From: Casuarina equisetifolia | Lineage: Eukaryota > Streptophyta > Magnoliopsida > Fagales > Casuarinaceae | DNA length: 64,000 nucleotides | Assembly: GCA_028551475.1 (NCBI GenBank) | Contig: CM052357.1 | Coordinates: 19,577,931-19,641,930 of the forward strand | Direction of reading: 5' to 3' | In this document: one piece after another, positions 45,992 through 58,599 of the stretch | How positions within the stretch are numbered: the stretch's first letter is position 1 | Layout of the letters: the number at the start of each line of letters is the position of its first letter | The notes under the pieces: model-generated | Databases searched by the model: none | What the model saw: only the letters and a program-made list of their open reading frames with translations | What the model was told of the DNA's origin: nothing | Made by a program: the position numbers and the translations under genes

Positions 45992-48900
45992 ATGAAGTTC
46001 CTTCCTTTCCTTTTCTTCTGCTTCACTTCTGTTTCCGTTTTCAAAGCCTCTCTGGCATTTGACACTTTAGCTCCAAACCAAACTCTAAAGGACAATGATC
46101 AAACTCTAGTTTCCACGGGCGGAGCATTCGAATTAGGCTTCTTTAGTCCCTGGAATTCCAGCAACCGGTACGCTGGAATATGGTTCAAGAAGGTCCCACA
46201 AAAAACAGTTGTTTGGGTTGCCAACAGAGATAGCCCTCTGACGGACTTTTCCGGTGTCCTCACCATTACTTCCACCGGAAACATAGTCATCCTCAACAGC
46301 AGTTCCAACACTCCCATCTGGTCTTCCAACACATCAACAAGTCATCCAGTCTTGCAGCTCTTAGACACAGGAAACCTTGTGCTTAAGGCTGGTGCCGAAG
46401 GAAGCTACACATGGCAGAGTTTTGATCACCCGTCCGATACCTTGCTGCCAGGTATGAAGCTTGGATGGAACCTTCGGACAAACCAGAACTGGTTCCTCAC
46501 CGCATGGAAGAGTCTTCAAGATCCATCAACAGGAGACTTCACCTACAAAGTAGACCCTCGCGGGCTTCCACAGCTCGTTCTTCACAAAGGAAGTGCGATA
46601 CAATATAGAAGCGGGCCTTGGGATGGTGTTCGTTTGGGTGGGGATCCTAAGCTCCAAGATGGTGCGGTCTTTAGACCTGCCTTCGTTTACAACACAACTG
46701 ATGTCTACTATACCTTCCAGAACAGTGATACTTCTATAATCTCGAGGTTCGTGGTGAACCAGTCGGGCTCGATTCAGCACCATACATGGAACGAGCGTGG
46801 CGAGTGGGTGAATATCTTAATTATTCAGAGAGATCGATGCGATACATATGCAAACTGTGGTCCTTATGGCCTTTGCAACATTAACAAGGTCCCCATTTGC
46901 TTTTGTCCTACCGGGTTCACTCCAAAACAACCACAATACTGGAACCTGTTTGAATGGTCTGATGGCTGCGTCAGAAAGACGCCGTTAAACTGTAGTGCAA
47001 ACGAGGGGTTCAGGAAGTTTTCGAGTTTGAAATTGCCAGATAATTCACAGGTTTTGGAGGCGGGGAGGCTTATGAGCTTGGAGGAGTGCAAGGTAGCCTG
47101 CTTGAGGAACTGTTCGTGTGTAGCTTATGCTAGAACTGATGCGAGCGGCTGCGTGGTCTGGTCTGTGGACTTGCTGGATGTCAGAGAGTTCAGCGAAACT
47201 GGGCAAGATTTGTATATCAGAATGGCTGCTTCTGAATTTGGTAAGAGCTTACTGTTAATCTAACTCTTCATTTCTGCTGAATTCTGAATGCACGTTTTAG
47301 CGCTCCTTTAGAATTGAATGATGCAATACGGTGTTAGACAGGATAGCACAATTACTCCTCTTCCATTTTGTGTCCATCTCATATGATCGATTTGCGTTCA
47401 AAAGGACTAGAAATATGTTTGATAGTTCCAGGGAAGCTGATAGTGAGGGCAGAGCTTCACCTTCTGTTGAAGTTACTTGCTAGAGAAAATATTTGGCGAA
47501 TGCCCAAGGGCTACATCACTTGTGGTGGGAGTAGGTGCGGAAAATGGATTGCCATGGTCGTCTGATTCTTCTTTTATTGCCTTTTTGCTTTTGTTTACAA
47601 CTTTTGTGCCCAAAAAATGGGATGTTATTTGTTGATTTTTTGGCTTCTTTTCTTGTGGATGCTTAAAGGGTCCAATAAGAACAACACGCGAACGGTGGTG
47701 ATCGTCTCTGTATCAGTAGTTTCGGTGGTTGTTATGCTGGTTGCCGCTAGCTGGGTTTTCCTATGGAAGAGGAACTTCCGCAGAAGCAAAGGTAAATTAT
47801 GTTAAGAAATTCTTTGAATATCAGTGCACACCCTTTTCTATGAAGAAAACATTAATTGAAGAAACCGATGGCAACCCACCAACTACCCAGGTGGCGCTAT
47901 CATAGACTTGGAATAACTCTCTGGAAAAAAAATTCAACGCTAAGCTTCTCCTTTGTGTCCTCCTCTATAATTTTGTGAACCATTGGCTCTTGTTTTATTA
48001 AGACAATGACTTTATTTGCGTTTTGGGCACAAGTGTCCGGTGAGAAAACGGAGGGCGGCTATTTATTTTTTCTTCTTGTTATCATGTGGGTCTTACCAAC
48101 ATTACCTTGCCAAAAGATATCACGTGGGTCGTGCCTCCATTACTTTGCCAAAGGATGTCATGTGGGTCGTGCCTCCATTACTTTGCCAAAAAGATATCAC
48201 GTTCTCGTCTTTGTCTTTCTTCGATGGGGGTCCTTGTATTCTCATCTGAGTTTTTCTTTGCTGGAGTCCTGCTTTCGTGGAAAGTAAGAAACATCATTGA
48301 ATGCAGTAGACATGTTCTTTCGCCAACAATCACGTCGTAGTTTAGGTTGCGGGTTGTGTTTTTCACACCCCTAGTCTCCCTTTGGAACTAGACTGAATTC
48401 GAGCATAAACTTCTTGGGTCGACAAATAATAGAACTTTCTGACATGAGACTGCATTCTATAGTCGGTATTCTAGTGAGAGAATACATAATGAAGTATGTG
48501 TGTCTGTACATCTGCTTTGTTACCCCATTTTCTGCAAAATTGGGGAAACGAGAACATCGGAACTGCAGGATGGTGCATTAAGATGTTGTTCTTGTTTATT
48601 TTATATTCTCACTTCTCTACATTATGCTGTGGATTTCTTATTCAAGTAATTCATATTTTAAAGAATATCAACCGTTATCTTAATTGGAAAAGAAAAAAGC
48701 TATTTCTGATAGTCTCCTGCGTTATTTCTTTGTATCTGTATCAAAGAAAGTCCGATTTGTTGTACATTCCATCTGTATCAAAGAAAAAAGTTGTTCCTGA
48801 TACATCAGGTGACGCATATCATATCCAGTTATACATTCACGAACTTTTTCTATGAAAGAAAGAAAACTGTAACCGTAGTATGTAATCAAACATCTCATTT

Positions 48901-50446
48901 GTTTAGTCAACCTTCAATCAATACGCATGTGTTAGCAATCTTCTCCACAACTGTATTTTCCCAATGTTTTCCTCGATTGACAGTTCAGCAGCCGAGCGTA
49001 AACGATCCAAATGAAGCTGACAAGCCAAGTGGTGAGGAGGATGACATAGAGCTGCCATTTTTTGATTTCCATACTATTGCATCTGCTACAGACAACTATT
49101 CTTTCACAAATAAGATAGGTGAAGGAGGCTATGGTCCCGTTTACAAGGTAATTTCATTAGTACATGTGCGAACTCACTCGTCGTGATGAGCTGCACACCT
49201 ACGTCCCCTGTTGGCTGAATTCCATCCATGATTATCTACAGGGTACGCTCTCAACTGGGCAACAAATAGCCGTAAAGAGGCTCTCCAAAGATTCAAGACA
49301 AGGCCTCGTAGAGTTCAAGAATGAGGTTATCTTGATCGCAAAACTTCAGCACCGAAATCTCGTTAGGCTCTTGGGATGCTGCATTCAAGGACAAGATAAG
49401 ATGTTGATCTATGAATTCGTGGACAACAGGAGTCTAGATTTATATATATTCGGTTAGCCACTGTTAACATTTTCAATTTTCTGATACCTTTGTGCATTAA
49501 ACATAGCAGAACTAATTTTACTCATATTGGACCAGAACAAACAAGAGGTTCTGCACTTGATTGGGGGAAGCGTTTTAACATTATTATAGGAATTGTTCGA
49601 GGACTTCTTTATCTTCACCGTGATTCAAGGCTAAGAATCATTCATAGAGATCTTAAAGCTAGTAATGTTCTCTTAGATTGTGATATGATTCCCAAGATAT
49701 CAGACTTTGGCTTGGCAAGAACGTTTGGAGGTGACCAAACTGAAGCGAGTACCACCAGGGTGATTGGAACATAGTATGTATAACTAAAGTCTCTCCCTCT
49801 CGTTTTTTTCACCTTTCTTTTGCTTTCAGATGTTAGACCTTATGCCAATTCATTTCATTTTGTTGGTTGCTAATAGCGGCTATATGCCTCCGGAATACGC
49901 ATTAGAAGGACTCTTTTCTGTGAAATCTGATGTCTTCAGCTTTGGTGTACTAGTTTTGGAAATAATAAGTGGAGTGAAGAATATAGGATTTTATCATCCT
50001 GATCATGACTACAATCTTCTAGGACATGTGAGTTGGGAGATGAAAATTCTGTCCTCTAGCTTTGTAGACTTGTTTTGTGTATTAGCACTTTCTTTTATCT
50101 ACCATATTGAATTTCTTTGTTGGGATTTCTCTAGGCATGGAACCTGTGGAATGAAGGCAGGATCATGGAACTTATGGATCCTTTGATGGAGAAGCCGGTT
50201 CCTGAATCAGAAATCTTACGAAGTATTCAAGTTGGCCTGTTGTGTGTTCAACAGCGCCCTGAAGACAGGCCTACAATGTCCTCTGTTGTTTTGATGTTAG
50301 ACAGCGAGGATGCTTCATTACCCCAACCTCAACAACCTGGATTTTACGCAGAGAGGTTTCTTATGGTGGAGGCTGGCTCCTCTTCAACAGGGAAAAACCC
50401 AATTGCTACGAATGAAGTAACCATAACAATGTTGGAGGGTAGATAG
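45992..50446 (+). CDS. At4g27290-like G-type lectin S-receptor-like Ser/Thr kinase
   Basis: Predicted membrane receptor kinase of 815 residues. Exons: 45992-47240, 47669-47791, 48984-49147, 49242-49452, 49536-49773, 49877-50027, 50135-50446, all GT/AG and in phase. Signal peptide ([15 protein letters not shown]), lectin domain ([30 protein letters not shown]), S-locus glycoprotein region ([13 protein letters not shown]), EGF-like Cys cluster, PAN ([15 protein letters not shown]), membrane helix ([18 protein letters not shown]) followed by KRNFRRSK, then kinase. Kinase landmarks: [10 protein letters not shown], Lys 524, HRDLKASN with Asp 621, DFG Asp 639, PPEYALEG. The tail [10 protein letters not shown] is typical of the family. 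The second intron (1.2 kb) holds a 38 bp minisatellite. It forms a tandem set with the pseudogene to its left and the gene at 53008. It appears intact. Confidence 0.93.
48081..48200. repeat. 38 bp minisatellite with G-box in intron 2
   Basis: Three units start near 48081, 48119 and 48157, each carrying CAYGTGGGTC, then CCATTACTTTGCCAAA or a close variant, then GATRTCA. A fourth unit is cut short after ATCACGT. Unit 2 contains a perfect G-box CACGTG at 48121-48126; the other complete units have CATGTG instead. Confidence 0.85.
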
Positions 50447-53007
50447 GATGAGAATTTAATTTTTTGTGCATATTTTCGAATCTTCTGGTCCAGATTTGAG
50501 CGTATTTTCTTTGAGATCCAGTGCCTCATATTTTCTATATACTTATCTCTGGCCTACTATGTTCCTTACTTACAAACTAGTTTTAGGGGAGGAAATGAAC
50601 CTTAGAAGCTAAGATGCAGTCGCTGTGTCAAATGTTACTGATAAGGTGAAAGTCCCTAAACTCGCGTAATTGCATTTTCTTCTGAGTAACTGCTATCCGA
50701 TCATTCGAAAGCGACTTTAAAACGTTTAATCTAAATGGGCATGCTCAGAAAGTAGGCCTTAGAGAAGTCCTTCCTCTAGGATAATGTTCCATTCAAGCAT
50801 AAATTCAAGGAAGAGGACATGCCAAAGTCAAACTTGGCAGTATATGCTTTTGGAATCCGAATTCACAGTCTAGACCAAGTCTTCTTCAAGCTTACTCAGA
50901 CAATAAAATTCAGCAATGAAGCAACAGTTGCATTCTATTTTGAAATGACATGCAATTTGTCAACATACTCAAGCCTCTTAAACAATCGTTAAAAATTGTA
51001 ACATCGCTTCATATATTTCGCTGAACGTTTCTCGAAATTCACCTCGCTGTATGTTTATGAACAAACCAACTTAGACAGAGAAAAAATTTAATAACATGTA
51101 TAGAGGATTTCTTATAACAAGTTTGAATAGGAAACGCCGTGATATAACTTCACTGGGGGAGGATGTACCCTCGACATCCATTCCCAAGTCTGAACGGAAA
51201 TCAATATCATCATAAATTGTTTGGAAAGTGGGTACTGAATAACATGTGATGATAATTATGTTTGTCAGTGCATTAGTGGCCTGCCCGATGCAGCTGTTCA
51301 GCACCATGGTGAAACCGAGGAAGGTTTGTTCGAACAGCAACTTAGTATCGTCCGACAGTCAACGCCAGTCCATGAGTTCCAAGCCAATGCATTGCGTTTC
51401 CTTTACTTAACAAGCCGTGCCGACTTCTCAGAGTGTTCAAAGCTTCCCTTCATCCAACAAATAAAAAAGTCTTGCAAGACAAAGAAATCCATCGGGTGAG
51501 ACCCTGCACAAGTGTTTGGTTAGCCTTCGATGACTCTACCTTTTGCCTTTTATTTTTTTTTCTTTTATAATTAATTTTTTGTCAAAACTAACTCAGAAAG
51601 ATTTCAATGAATTTGCTGTTGCCTCTTTCGTTGTCTCAAATGTTTTATCGACTGTAAAGAACAGCTATTCCTTACTCCTGCCCATCCAAATAAAGAATTC
51701 AGTTTCATTAACAAGAAAAAAGCTCTGGGGACTCCCTTGGCTCAGTGGTCAACTAAGCTAGACCCCTTAACCGGCAAGTCCAATCAATTAGGGGTTTGAG
51801 TCCCTTTCCCACTACTTGTGTGTGCATATTGTAATAAAAAATTTAAAAAAAAAAAAAAAAAGCTTAGATGCACCCAAGGACTTAATAAAAGCGTTGCATT
51901 CGGCCTACGGATTTCACCTCCTCACCCTAGATTTGTGGATGTAAGGCATTTTATTGTCTGAGTAAGCTTGAAGCAAAAAATGCGTAATTGTTGGAGTATA
52001 TGAAAATGAATACAAGCATTTAACTCTGATATGAGTAAACAGCCCCAAGGTGAATGGTTGTCATAACATGATTGATCACAAATTATTGACTTTCAGTTTT
52101 TGAGTTAAGCAGTATCAAAGATGTTATATTGAGATCTCACTTGAAGACTCTTGGAACTTTCGCAGTTGACACCATTGTTTCTACAGTTTGGGATGGCTGT
52201 TACTGTCCTAGACTGAACCCATGGAGAATACTTGCTTTTTGTTGAATATATACACACGTGTAGTTGGGCACATCAAGGTTCACATTGCAGACACGTCCGT
52301 TGAATGATTACTATAATATACTTACGCTTTTGTGTTGAACAATATCTCAACAGGTTCTGTCATTCTATAATCTCGGAAGAATTCTAATACCAATGCATAC
52401 TGACGCCATTAATTGTAAGAATCATGTCATCTACAAGACTGGTAAAACTTGATAGTTGATTACGATCCTTTTAGTATTATCTTTTGTGATTAGAAGATTG
52501 GTCATACTTGATATTTGTTTATTAGTGCAGGTCACATAAAATTAAGAAAATTTTATATTTGCTTTTGGTTTATTGGACAAAGGACAACCACCAACCACCA
52601 ACGACTTCAGAGTCATTAAATTAGGAAAGGGAGATATAGGTTCACATTTTCAAATAATGATCCTTCTATGCTCAACAAAGATTTCTACGGGTAGCATCAT
52701 GTTGTTAAACTTTTCAAACAAGTATCGGTTTGCTCAGGAGATTAAGGAGAAAGAAACATAGTATTTTACATGTACTGAGCTTGGAAAAGTAAATGTCTTA
52801 TGGGCATTCAAACGGGGTATAGAGTTCATTGGTTGTAACAATCCAGAAGATGGAAGCTGGGCCCAAGAGATGCAACCACTCCCTATTTGACGAAGTCTTT
52901 TGCCCTCTGATTCAGGTCAATTACATGCTTTTAAGTCTTCTATTTCATACTGGGAAGCTAAAGGACTCTTCTTATTTCGGCCAAGAAAATGAAAGATTAG
53001 GAAACTT
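50447..53007. other. Spacer between the two At4g27290-like genes
   Basis: Apart from the SINE listed separately, no gene or RNA is evident. A minus-strand frame at 51071-51340 (89 codons) has no recognised domain. The right end should hold the promoter of the gene at 53008. A TTGAC core lies near 52886 and a weak TATA-like GGTATAGAG near 52815. Confidence 0.45.
51725..51861 (+). mobile_element. tRNA-derived SINE with poly(A) tail
   Basis: A box A-like TGGCTCAGTGGTC (51738-51750) and a box B-like GGTTTGAGTCCC (51793-51804) are spaced as in a tRNA-derived Pol III promoter. A short tRNA-unrelated part follows, then an A run at about 51845-51861. The left flank AAAAAAGCT (51716-51724) is repeated at the end of the A tail (to 51864), which is consistent with target-primed insertion. 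The sequence does not fold as a complete tRNA, since the 3' acceptor arm is missing. Confidence 0.75.
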
Positions 53008-56000
53008 ATGGAGCGAATCAGAGATAACAGTTTTTTTCTGGCTATTTGCTGCGCTTTGGTAGCTTCATTTTCAGTAGTTTCAAATGCATCAGACACCATA
53101 ACTACAACACAGTCCTTGAGAGATAACCAAACATTAGTTTCATCCGGTCAAAAGTTTGTGCTTGGCTTCTTCAGGCCGGGAAACTCCGGGGATCGTTATC
53201 TAGGAATATGGTATAAGAATATCCCGGATGAGACAGTAGTTTGGGTAGCAAACAGGGACCATCCCCTTCAGAATTCTCAAGGTTACTTAACATTAAGTGA
53301 CGATGGAAGGCTTCTTCTTCTCAATGAATCTGGAGGCATCCTGTGGTCTTCAAACACGTCAATAACGGCAAAAAGTCCATCTGCGTTGCTTTTGGACACT
53401 GGAAATTTTGTCGTGAAAGATGAAGGGGAAGAGACCTCTGAGAACTACTTGTGGCAGAGCTTTGATTATCCAGCCCATACTTTATTGCCTGGCATGAAGC
53501 TCGGGTGGAACTTGAGAACTGGTTTGAATCGACATTTAAGATCGTGGAGAAGCCAAGATGATCCTTCTCCTGGAGACTACACGTTTAGTGTTGATCCCCG
53601 TGGCCTTCCTGAACTTGTTCTTCGAAAAGGATCAACTACGGTGTATAGAAGTGGGCCTTGGTATGGGGAGCAATTTAGTGGTGATTCAGCTCTCAAGGCA
53701 AATCCAGTTTTTAAACCTATTTTTGTCTCTACTGCAGATGAAGTATATTATGCATATCAAATTACAGCCAACGTTACTTCAAGGTTTGTGTTGGGTCTGG
53801 ACGGCTTAGTTCAACATTTCTCATGGAATGATGAGCGCCTTAGTTGGAACCTTCTCTTCACCGTTCAAGAAGACCGCTGCGACACCTATGGCTTGTGTGG
53901 TAGCTATGGGAGTTGCAGTGTTGAAGGTACCGTGAATTGTAGATGCTTGAGGGGTTTTAGACCCAGGTTACCCAAGAATTGGGAGCTTCTGGACTGGTCA
54001 GATGGGTGTGTTCGAGATGATCCACGAATTTGCAAAATCGGGGAGGGCTTTATTAAGTTAACAGGAATGAAACTCCCGGATGCATCACAATTTTCTGTTA
54101 ATGTCAGTAAGAATATGGAAGATTGTGGCGCAGAATGCTTGAAGAACTGCTCTTGTGTGGCTTATGCTAAACTGGACATCAGTGGCACTGGCAATGGCTG
54201 TGTGACCTGGTTTGGAGAACTGATTGATACAAGAGAGGTTGCTAACAATGGACAAGATCTCTATGTAAGGGTGGCAGCTTCAGAATTAGGTACGAATGCT
54301 TGAGCTTCTGGCTGCCGTTCTAATTAGTCAGCCTTTATTCAATAGTAATTTGAGATATCTCACTTGGTTGTTTTATCCAATAAACATGCTTTCTCCTGAC
54401 CATGCTGCCATGGTAGTAGACCCTTAGCCCAAGCACTGTGTTTTCCCATGAAAGGCTCCAAAGAGCCCTGCTCTGGCGTTGTGTGCTGCTGGAATGGAGA
54501 TCTTCTCGTGTGTCCATTTGTAGTTTAATAAAATTAGTAAAGAACGGAGATTCTGTAACATTTTTCGTTTGTGGTTGTTAGAGAGAAATGCTGATCAGAG
54601 TAAGGGGAAGAAGCATACGATGGTTGCGGTGGCTGTACCTGTGGCTTTGGCCATCATTCTCTTGGCTTTAACTGCCTGGTTCTTTAGTTGGAAGAGAAAA
54701 AACAGAGGTAAGTAAATCTACAAGACAAATTCCACCAAAAAAAAAAAAAAAAGTCATGTTTTCATGGGAATTTCAGTCACTTCGTTATTTTTACTAAGTT
54801 CTTCGTGTTCTTCTAAATAGCCTGCGAGCCAGATAATCAAGTTAGCACTGGTGGAGCTATAAATGAAGAGGATGACCCTGAGCTCCCGTTACTTGAACTA
54901 GCTACAATTGAAGCTGCCACGAACAACTTCTCTGCTACCAAAAAGATTGGAGAAGGTGGATTTGGGCCTGTATACAAGGTGAGAGGTTCTTCAGGGCAGG
55001 TTATGAAATAGCTTATCGCATTTCAACCAGTTTCATCCATGGCTTTTAATCTTACACTTCAAATTCGAAAGTGATGCTGAAATCTTAAAGTCACTGTAAG
55101 CACTTTCTGGGGTATGAAACTTGGTTATATATTTTCTCAAATGAGTTTCCCAATCTGTCATATAGGGAAGAGGCATCTTTTCTCGTAGATAGCTGATGGA
55201 CAAAATTTGACAATCATTGTTTCCCTCACTTCTTCATCTTCTTTGTGAAAGTGGTATTTTAATATGACAGTCTGAAAATGCAAATCCTTGTTCTGATTGT
55301 AGGGAGAGCTACCATCCGGGGAAGAAATAGCAGTGAAGATACTTAGGGAGGATTCTGGACAAGGCCTGCAGGAGTTCAAGAATGAGGTCATCTTGGTCTC
55401 CGAACTTCAACATCGGAATCTTGTCAAGCTTCTAGGCTGCTGCATTCGGGGAGAAGAAAGAATGTTAGTCTATGAGCACATGCCGAACGGAAGTTTAGAC
55501 TCCTGGATCTTTGGTTGGTATCTCAAACACAAATTTATATATGCATGTGTATCTATGATGAATAGTCTAGGACAGAGTTCACTTTGTCTCTCCCATCTAT
55601 TTTCTTGCACATTGAGTTCTTATCACAAGCTTGTTGCAAAGACATAAACTTCAAAACGTATGAAGTCAAGTTGTATCTGATCTAATGATTAATGTAGATG
55701 AAGGAAGGCGCTCTTCACTCAAATGGCCAAAGAGATTAGACATCATTATTGGGGTAGCTCGAGGACTTCTTTATCTTCATAGAGATTCAAGACTGAGGGT
55801 AATCCATAGGGATTTAACAACCAGTAATATTCTCTTGGATGGAGATATGAATCCTAAAATTTCAGATTTTGGAATGGCAAGAATTTTTACTGGAAATCAA
55901 ACTAAAGCAAGAACTACAAGAGTAATTGGAACTTAGTAAGTGAAAGGACTCTTGTTATAGATTTTTTTTTTCTTTTGGTATACTGTGGTTAATAATATTC

Positions 56001-56557
56001 TCTTTACCTTCGAATGCAGTGGTTATATGTCTCCAGAGTATGCCATAGATGGACAATTTTCTTTAAAGTCTGATGTCTTTAGCTTTGGTGTTATACTTTT
56101 GGAGATACTTAGTGGCAAGCAAAATCGAGGGTTTTTTCATTCAGACCATAATCTAAATCTAATTGGACATGTGAGTATAGGAAAAATATGTTTCAGGGAG
56201 TAACTTCGATTTTTTTGAGGTAACACTGGTAAGTTGAAATTTTTCTAGGCATGGAAACTTTGGTACGAAGGGAAGGCCTTGGAAGTGATGGACGTGATTC
56301 TGGGTAACCGAGACCCTGCCTCCGTAGCGCTAAGATGTATACAAGTGGGTCTTTTGTGTGTTCAACAGCGCCCAGAAGAGAGGCCGACAATGTCATCTGT
56401 GCTCTTGATGCTGGACAACGAAAGTGCACCACTAGCTCAACCTAGACGACCAGGATTTTATGAAGAAAGGTGGCTTCCAGAAACGGACTCATCGTCAGGG
56501 GGAAGAATGAATTGTGTGTCAAACGAGATATCTATGACATTGTTAGGGGGTCGCTAG
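53008..56557 (+). CDS. At4g27290-like S-receptor-like kinase with altered catalytic loop (HRDLT)
   Basis: Predicted membrane receptor kinase of 824 residues. Exons: 53008-54289, 54582-54707, 54821-54978, 55303-55513, 55698-55935, 56020-56170, 56249-56557, all in phase with GT/AG introns. Signal peptide ([16 protein letters not shown]), lectin domain ([20 protein letters not shown]), S-locus glycoprotein region ([13 protein letters not shown]), EGF-like, PAN ([16 protein letters not shown]), membrane helix ([20 protein letters not shown]) and basic KRKNR. Kinase: [10 protein letters not shown], catalytic Lys 534 (IAVKIL), HRDLTTSN with Asp 631, DFG Asp 649, SPEYAIDG. The loop has Thr 633 where family members carry Lys. 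The other invariant residues are present, so an active or a weakened kinase are both possible. Tail ISMTLLGGR. No other defects. Confidence 0.93.
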
Positions 56558-57846
56558 AATATCCCTTATGCAATTGTTCTGTTCTAGAATTTTGGAAGAT
56601 TTATTTGTCTTTGACAAACAAATTAACAGATATACCAAAGCATGCTTGGTTTAAACTTAGTGGATAGGCTTGTTAACAATTGGTTGTAAATTGCAGAGAG
56701 CCACTCAAATTTTGACCAAAAACAGACTGATTATTCACGCTGTTCTTTTCACTGTCTGATTCCATTAGGAAATGCCATACCCCTTTAGCTGTGAGTAAAC
56801 TTAGCGAATTACAATTGATGGCTCCTAAAGTTTCTTGCTCATGATGTTACTAATTTGCAAATTTTGAGGAAGCCTGGTTCGGAGCAGCTTTTTGGATAAG
56901 ACAGTTTCCTTTGAAGAAGATAAGATAAAGATTTTATAGCAGAGCTTTAATGATCCTAGAGATGCTATAAGCGCGGAAAGTACCTAAACTTGAAAGCTTG
57001 CTTTTGCATTGGAGAAGTGGAATGAAGCAGCTTCAAACATCATAGGAACATAAAATAATCCTGGAATTTGGGGGTGCTAACAAGCACAACCTTTGCTGGC
57101 TCTGCACCCTTGACATAGGGAAATTAAAGTGTTCAAATTTCACGGCCATCAATACCCAAAACAACAGCAAAGCCTTTTGAAACTGACTTGGTCTCATCCC
57201 AGCAACTCATAGCCCTCCAAAAACCAAATTTCCTTTTAGGCATTTCATTTCGACACGCTGCCCAAATTGCTACAGTGCCTCACTATAAAACCTTTTTAAG
57301 TAATAGATCTCTGGCTCAAACACGAATGCTGAGAAAATTGTAATTCGTTGATTCTAGTCATTCTCTTCTTCCCATTTTACACGTCTAGTGACACTTCAAA
57401 ACCATCTACTCCGTCAAGGATGGCCAATCTTTGTTGCCCAAAGAAAAACACCTTCAAGGTTCTTTCGTTCAATCCCTTGCTGAAATTGTCAACGTGGTGG
57501 GGCCAGTAGTGGCATTTTCTCCGTGCTGCAGCAAAATAGGATAGGGCATCAATGTGAAGTCCAATCCCCCTCTTCGAGGGGTTACGTGATGTGTGGGAGA
57601 AGTAATTATCTGGGAGTGACGTGCGGTTGCGGGATCAACCAATTTGCGAGCTGTGGAATGGGCACTTGAGTTTCTAAAGTGGCTGGATGAACTAAAGATC
57701 ATCCAATTTTCTTTTTTTTTTTGTATTTTTCATTGGGCTATGCATCCAGGAGGATATCTAATCACTTGAAAGTAATGGTTACAACTGCGGCCCGATTTGT
57801 TACCATAGGAGTAATAATTTGTTGCCCACTGACCCGTGTGAAGTTA
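56558..57846. other. Spacer after the last receptor gene
   Basis: It holds the presumed 3' untranslated region of the last receptor, then unclassified DNA. A minus-strand frame at 57469-57702 has no recognisable domain. A T run lies at about 57710-57722. Confidence 0.45.
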
Positions 57847-58148
57847 TGTAACGGTCTTAGTATTTTCTTTGATTAGGTAATTATAACAGTTTAACAAATC
57901 AAATTAGGTGATTAGCGGTTATAATAAAAGGAAAGACCAATTTTTAGATATTTTTGTTGATTAAGATGTTTTCGTTGTGAAGATGCTTTAGTTATTATTA
58001 GGGGGTACTATTTAAGAGATTATAATCTCTATTGTAAAGAGCTTTGATAAATTAAAGAGAATTTTTCTCAAAGATCTTAATTCCTATTTTTAATTATTTT
58101 TCCGTTTGATATTCATAGTTTTGAATGATCCAAAACCACCACGTTACA
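57847..58148 (+). mobile_element. 5' LTR of a truncated retrotransposon
   Basis: The 302 bp segment starts TGTAAC and ends GTTACA, a perfect inverted end pair. Three bases later comes TGGCATCAGAG (58152-58162), one base different from the initiator-Met tRNA binding site TGGTATCAGAG. This identifies the right-hand edge of a 5' LTR. Confidence 0.7.
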
Positions 58149-58450
58149 AAGTGGCATCAGAGACCTATGAGCCAACAATGGTAGAAGTTCAAGGGAGCCA
58201 AGGAGAGAGTGCTATCAACAGGAGGGTTGCAGAGATTATGAAATGGATGGAACAACTGTTTACAGCTTTAAATGATAGGATTGATCGAGAGGAGGAAGAC
58301 TGACCGGGTAGGTGCAAACTTTTGTTTCCACCAAGCAATGCGGAGACCCAAAGAATTGAGTCATGAGTTTTTTTGGCAAGGGAAAGGAAATTGGGTGTAA
58401 AGGGAAAATGAAGTAGAACCACCAACCAGATCCATCTTTGATCATCGCCA
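58149..58450 (+). mobile_element. Leader and start of a gag-like frame after the LTR
   Basis: After the primer-binding site a frame at 58178-58303 reads MVEVQGSQGE and then ends at a stop after about 40 codons. Its acidic, charged nature is like the N-terminal gag of plant LTR elements, but it is too short to classify. No second LTR or pol sequence follows, so the element is truncated. Confidence 0.4.
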
Positions 58451-58599
58451 GTCTGATGACCAGCAGATCAGAGAGAAGGCATAGGTTCCTCCCATCTTAG
58501 AGCGCAATTAAATCGACAGCTAACTGGTTGTAGAATTGGAAGCAAAAAGGCCAAAACGACCTCCCTGCTTGGTCCTCATACCTTCATCCGTGTGGTGCA

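Noticed and set aside
51725..51805. Functional tRNA gene
   Set aside because: Box A and box B are present but the acceptor stem and 3' end are missing, and an A tail and flank duplication follow. A SINE explains it better.
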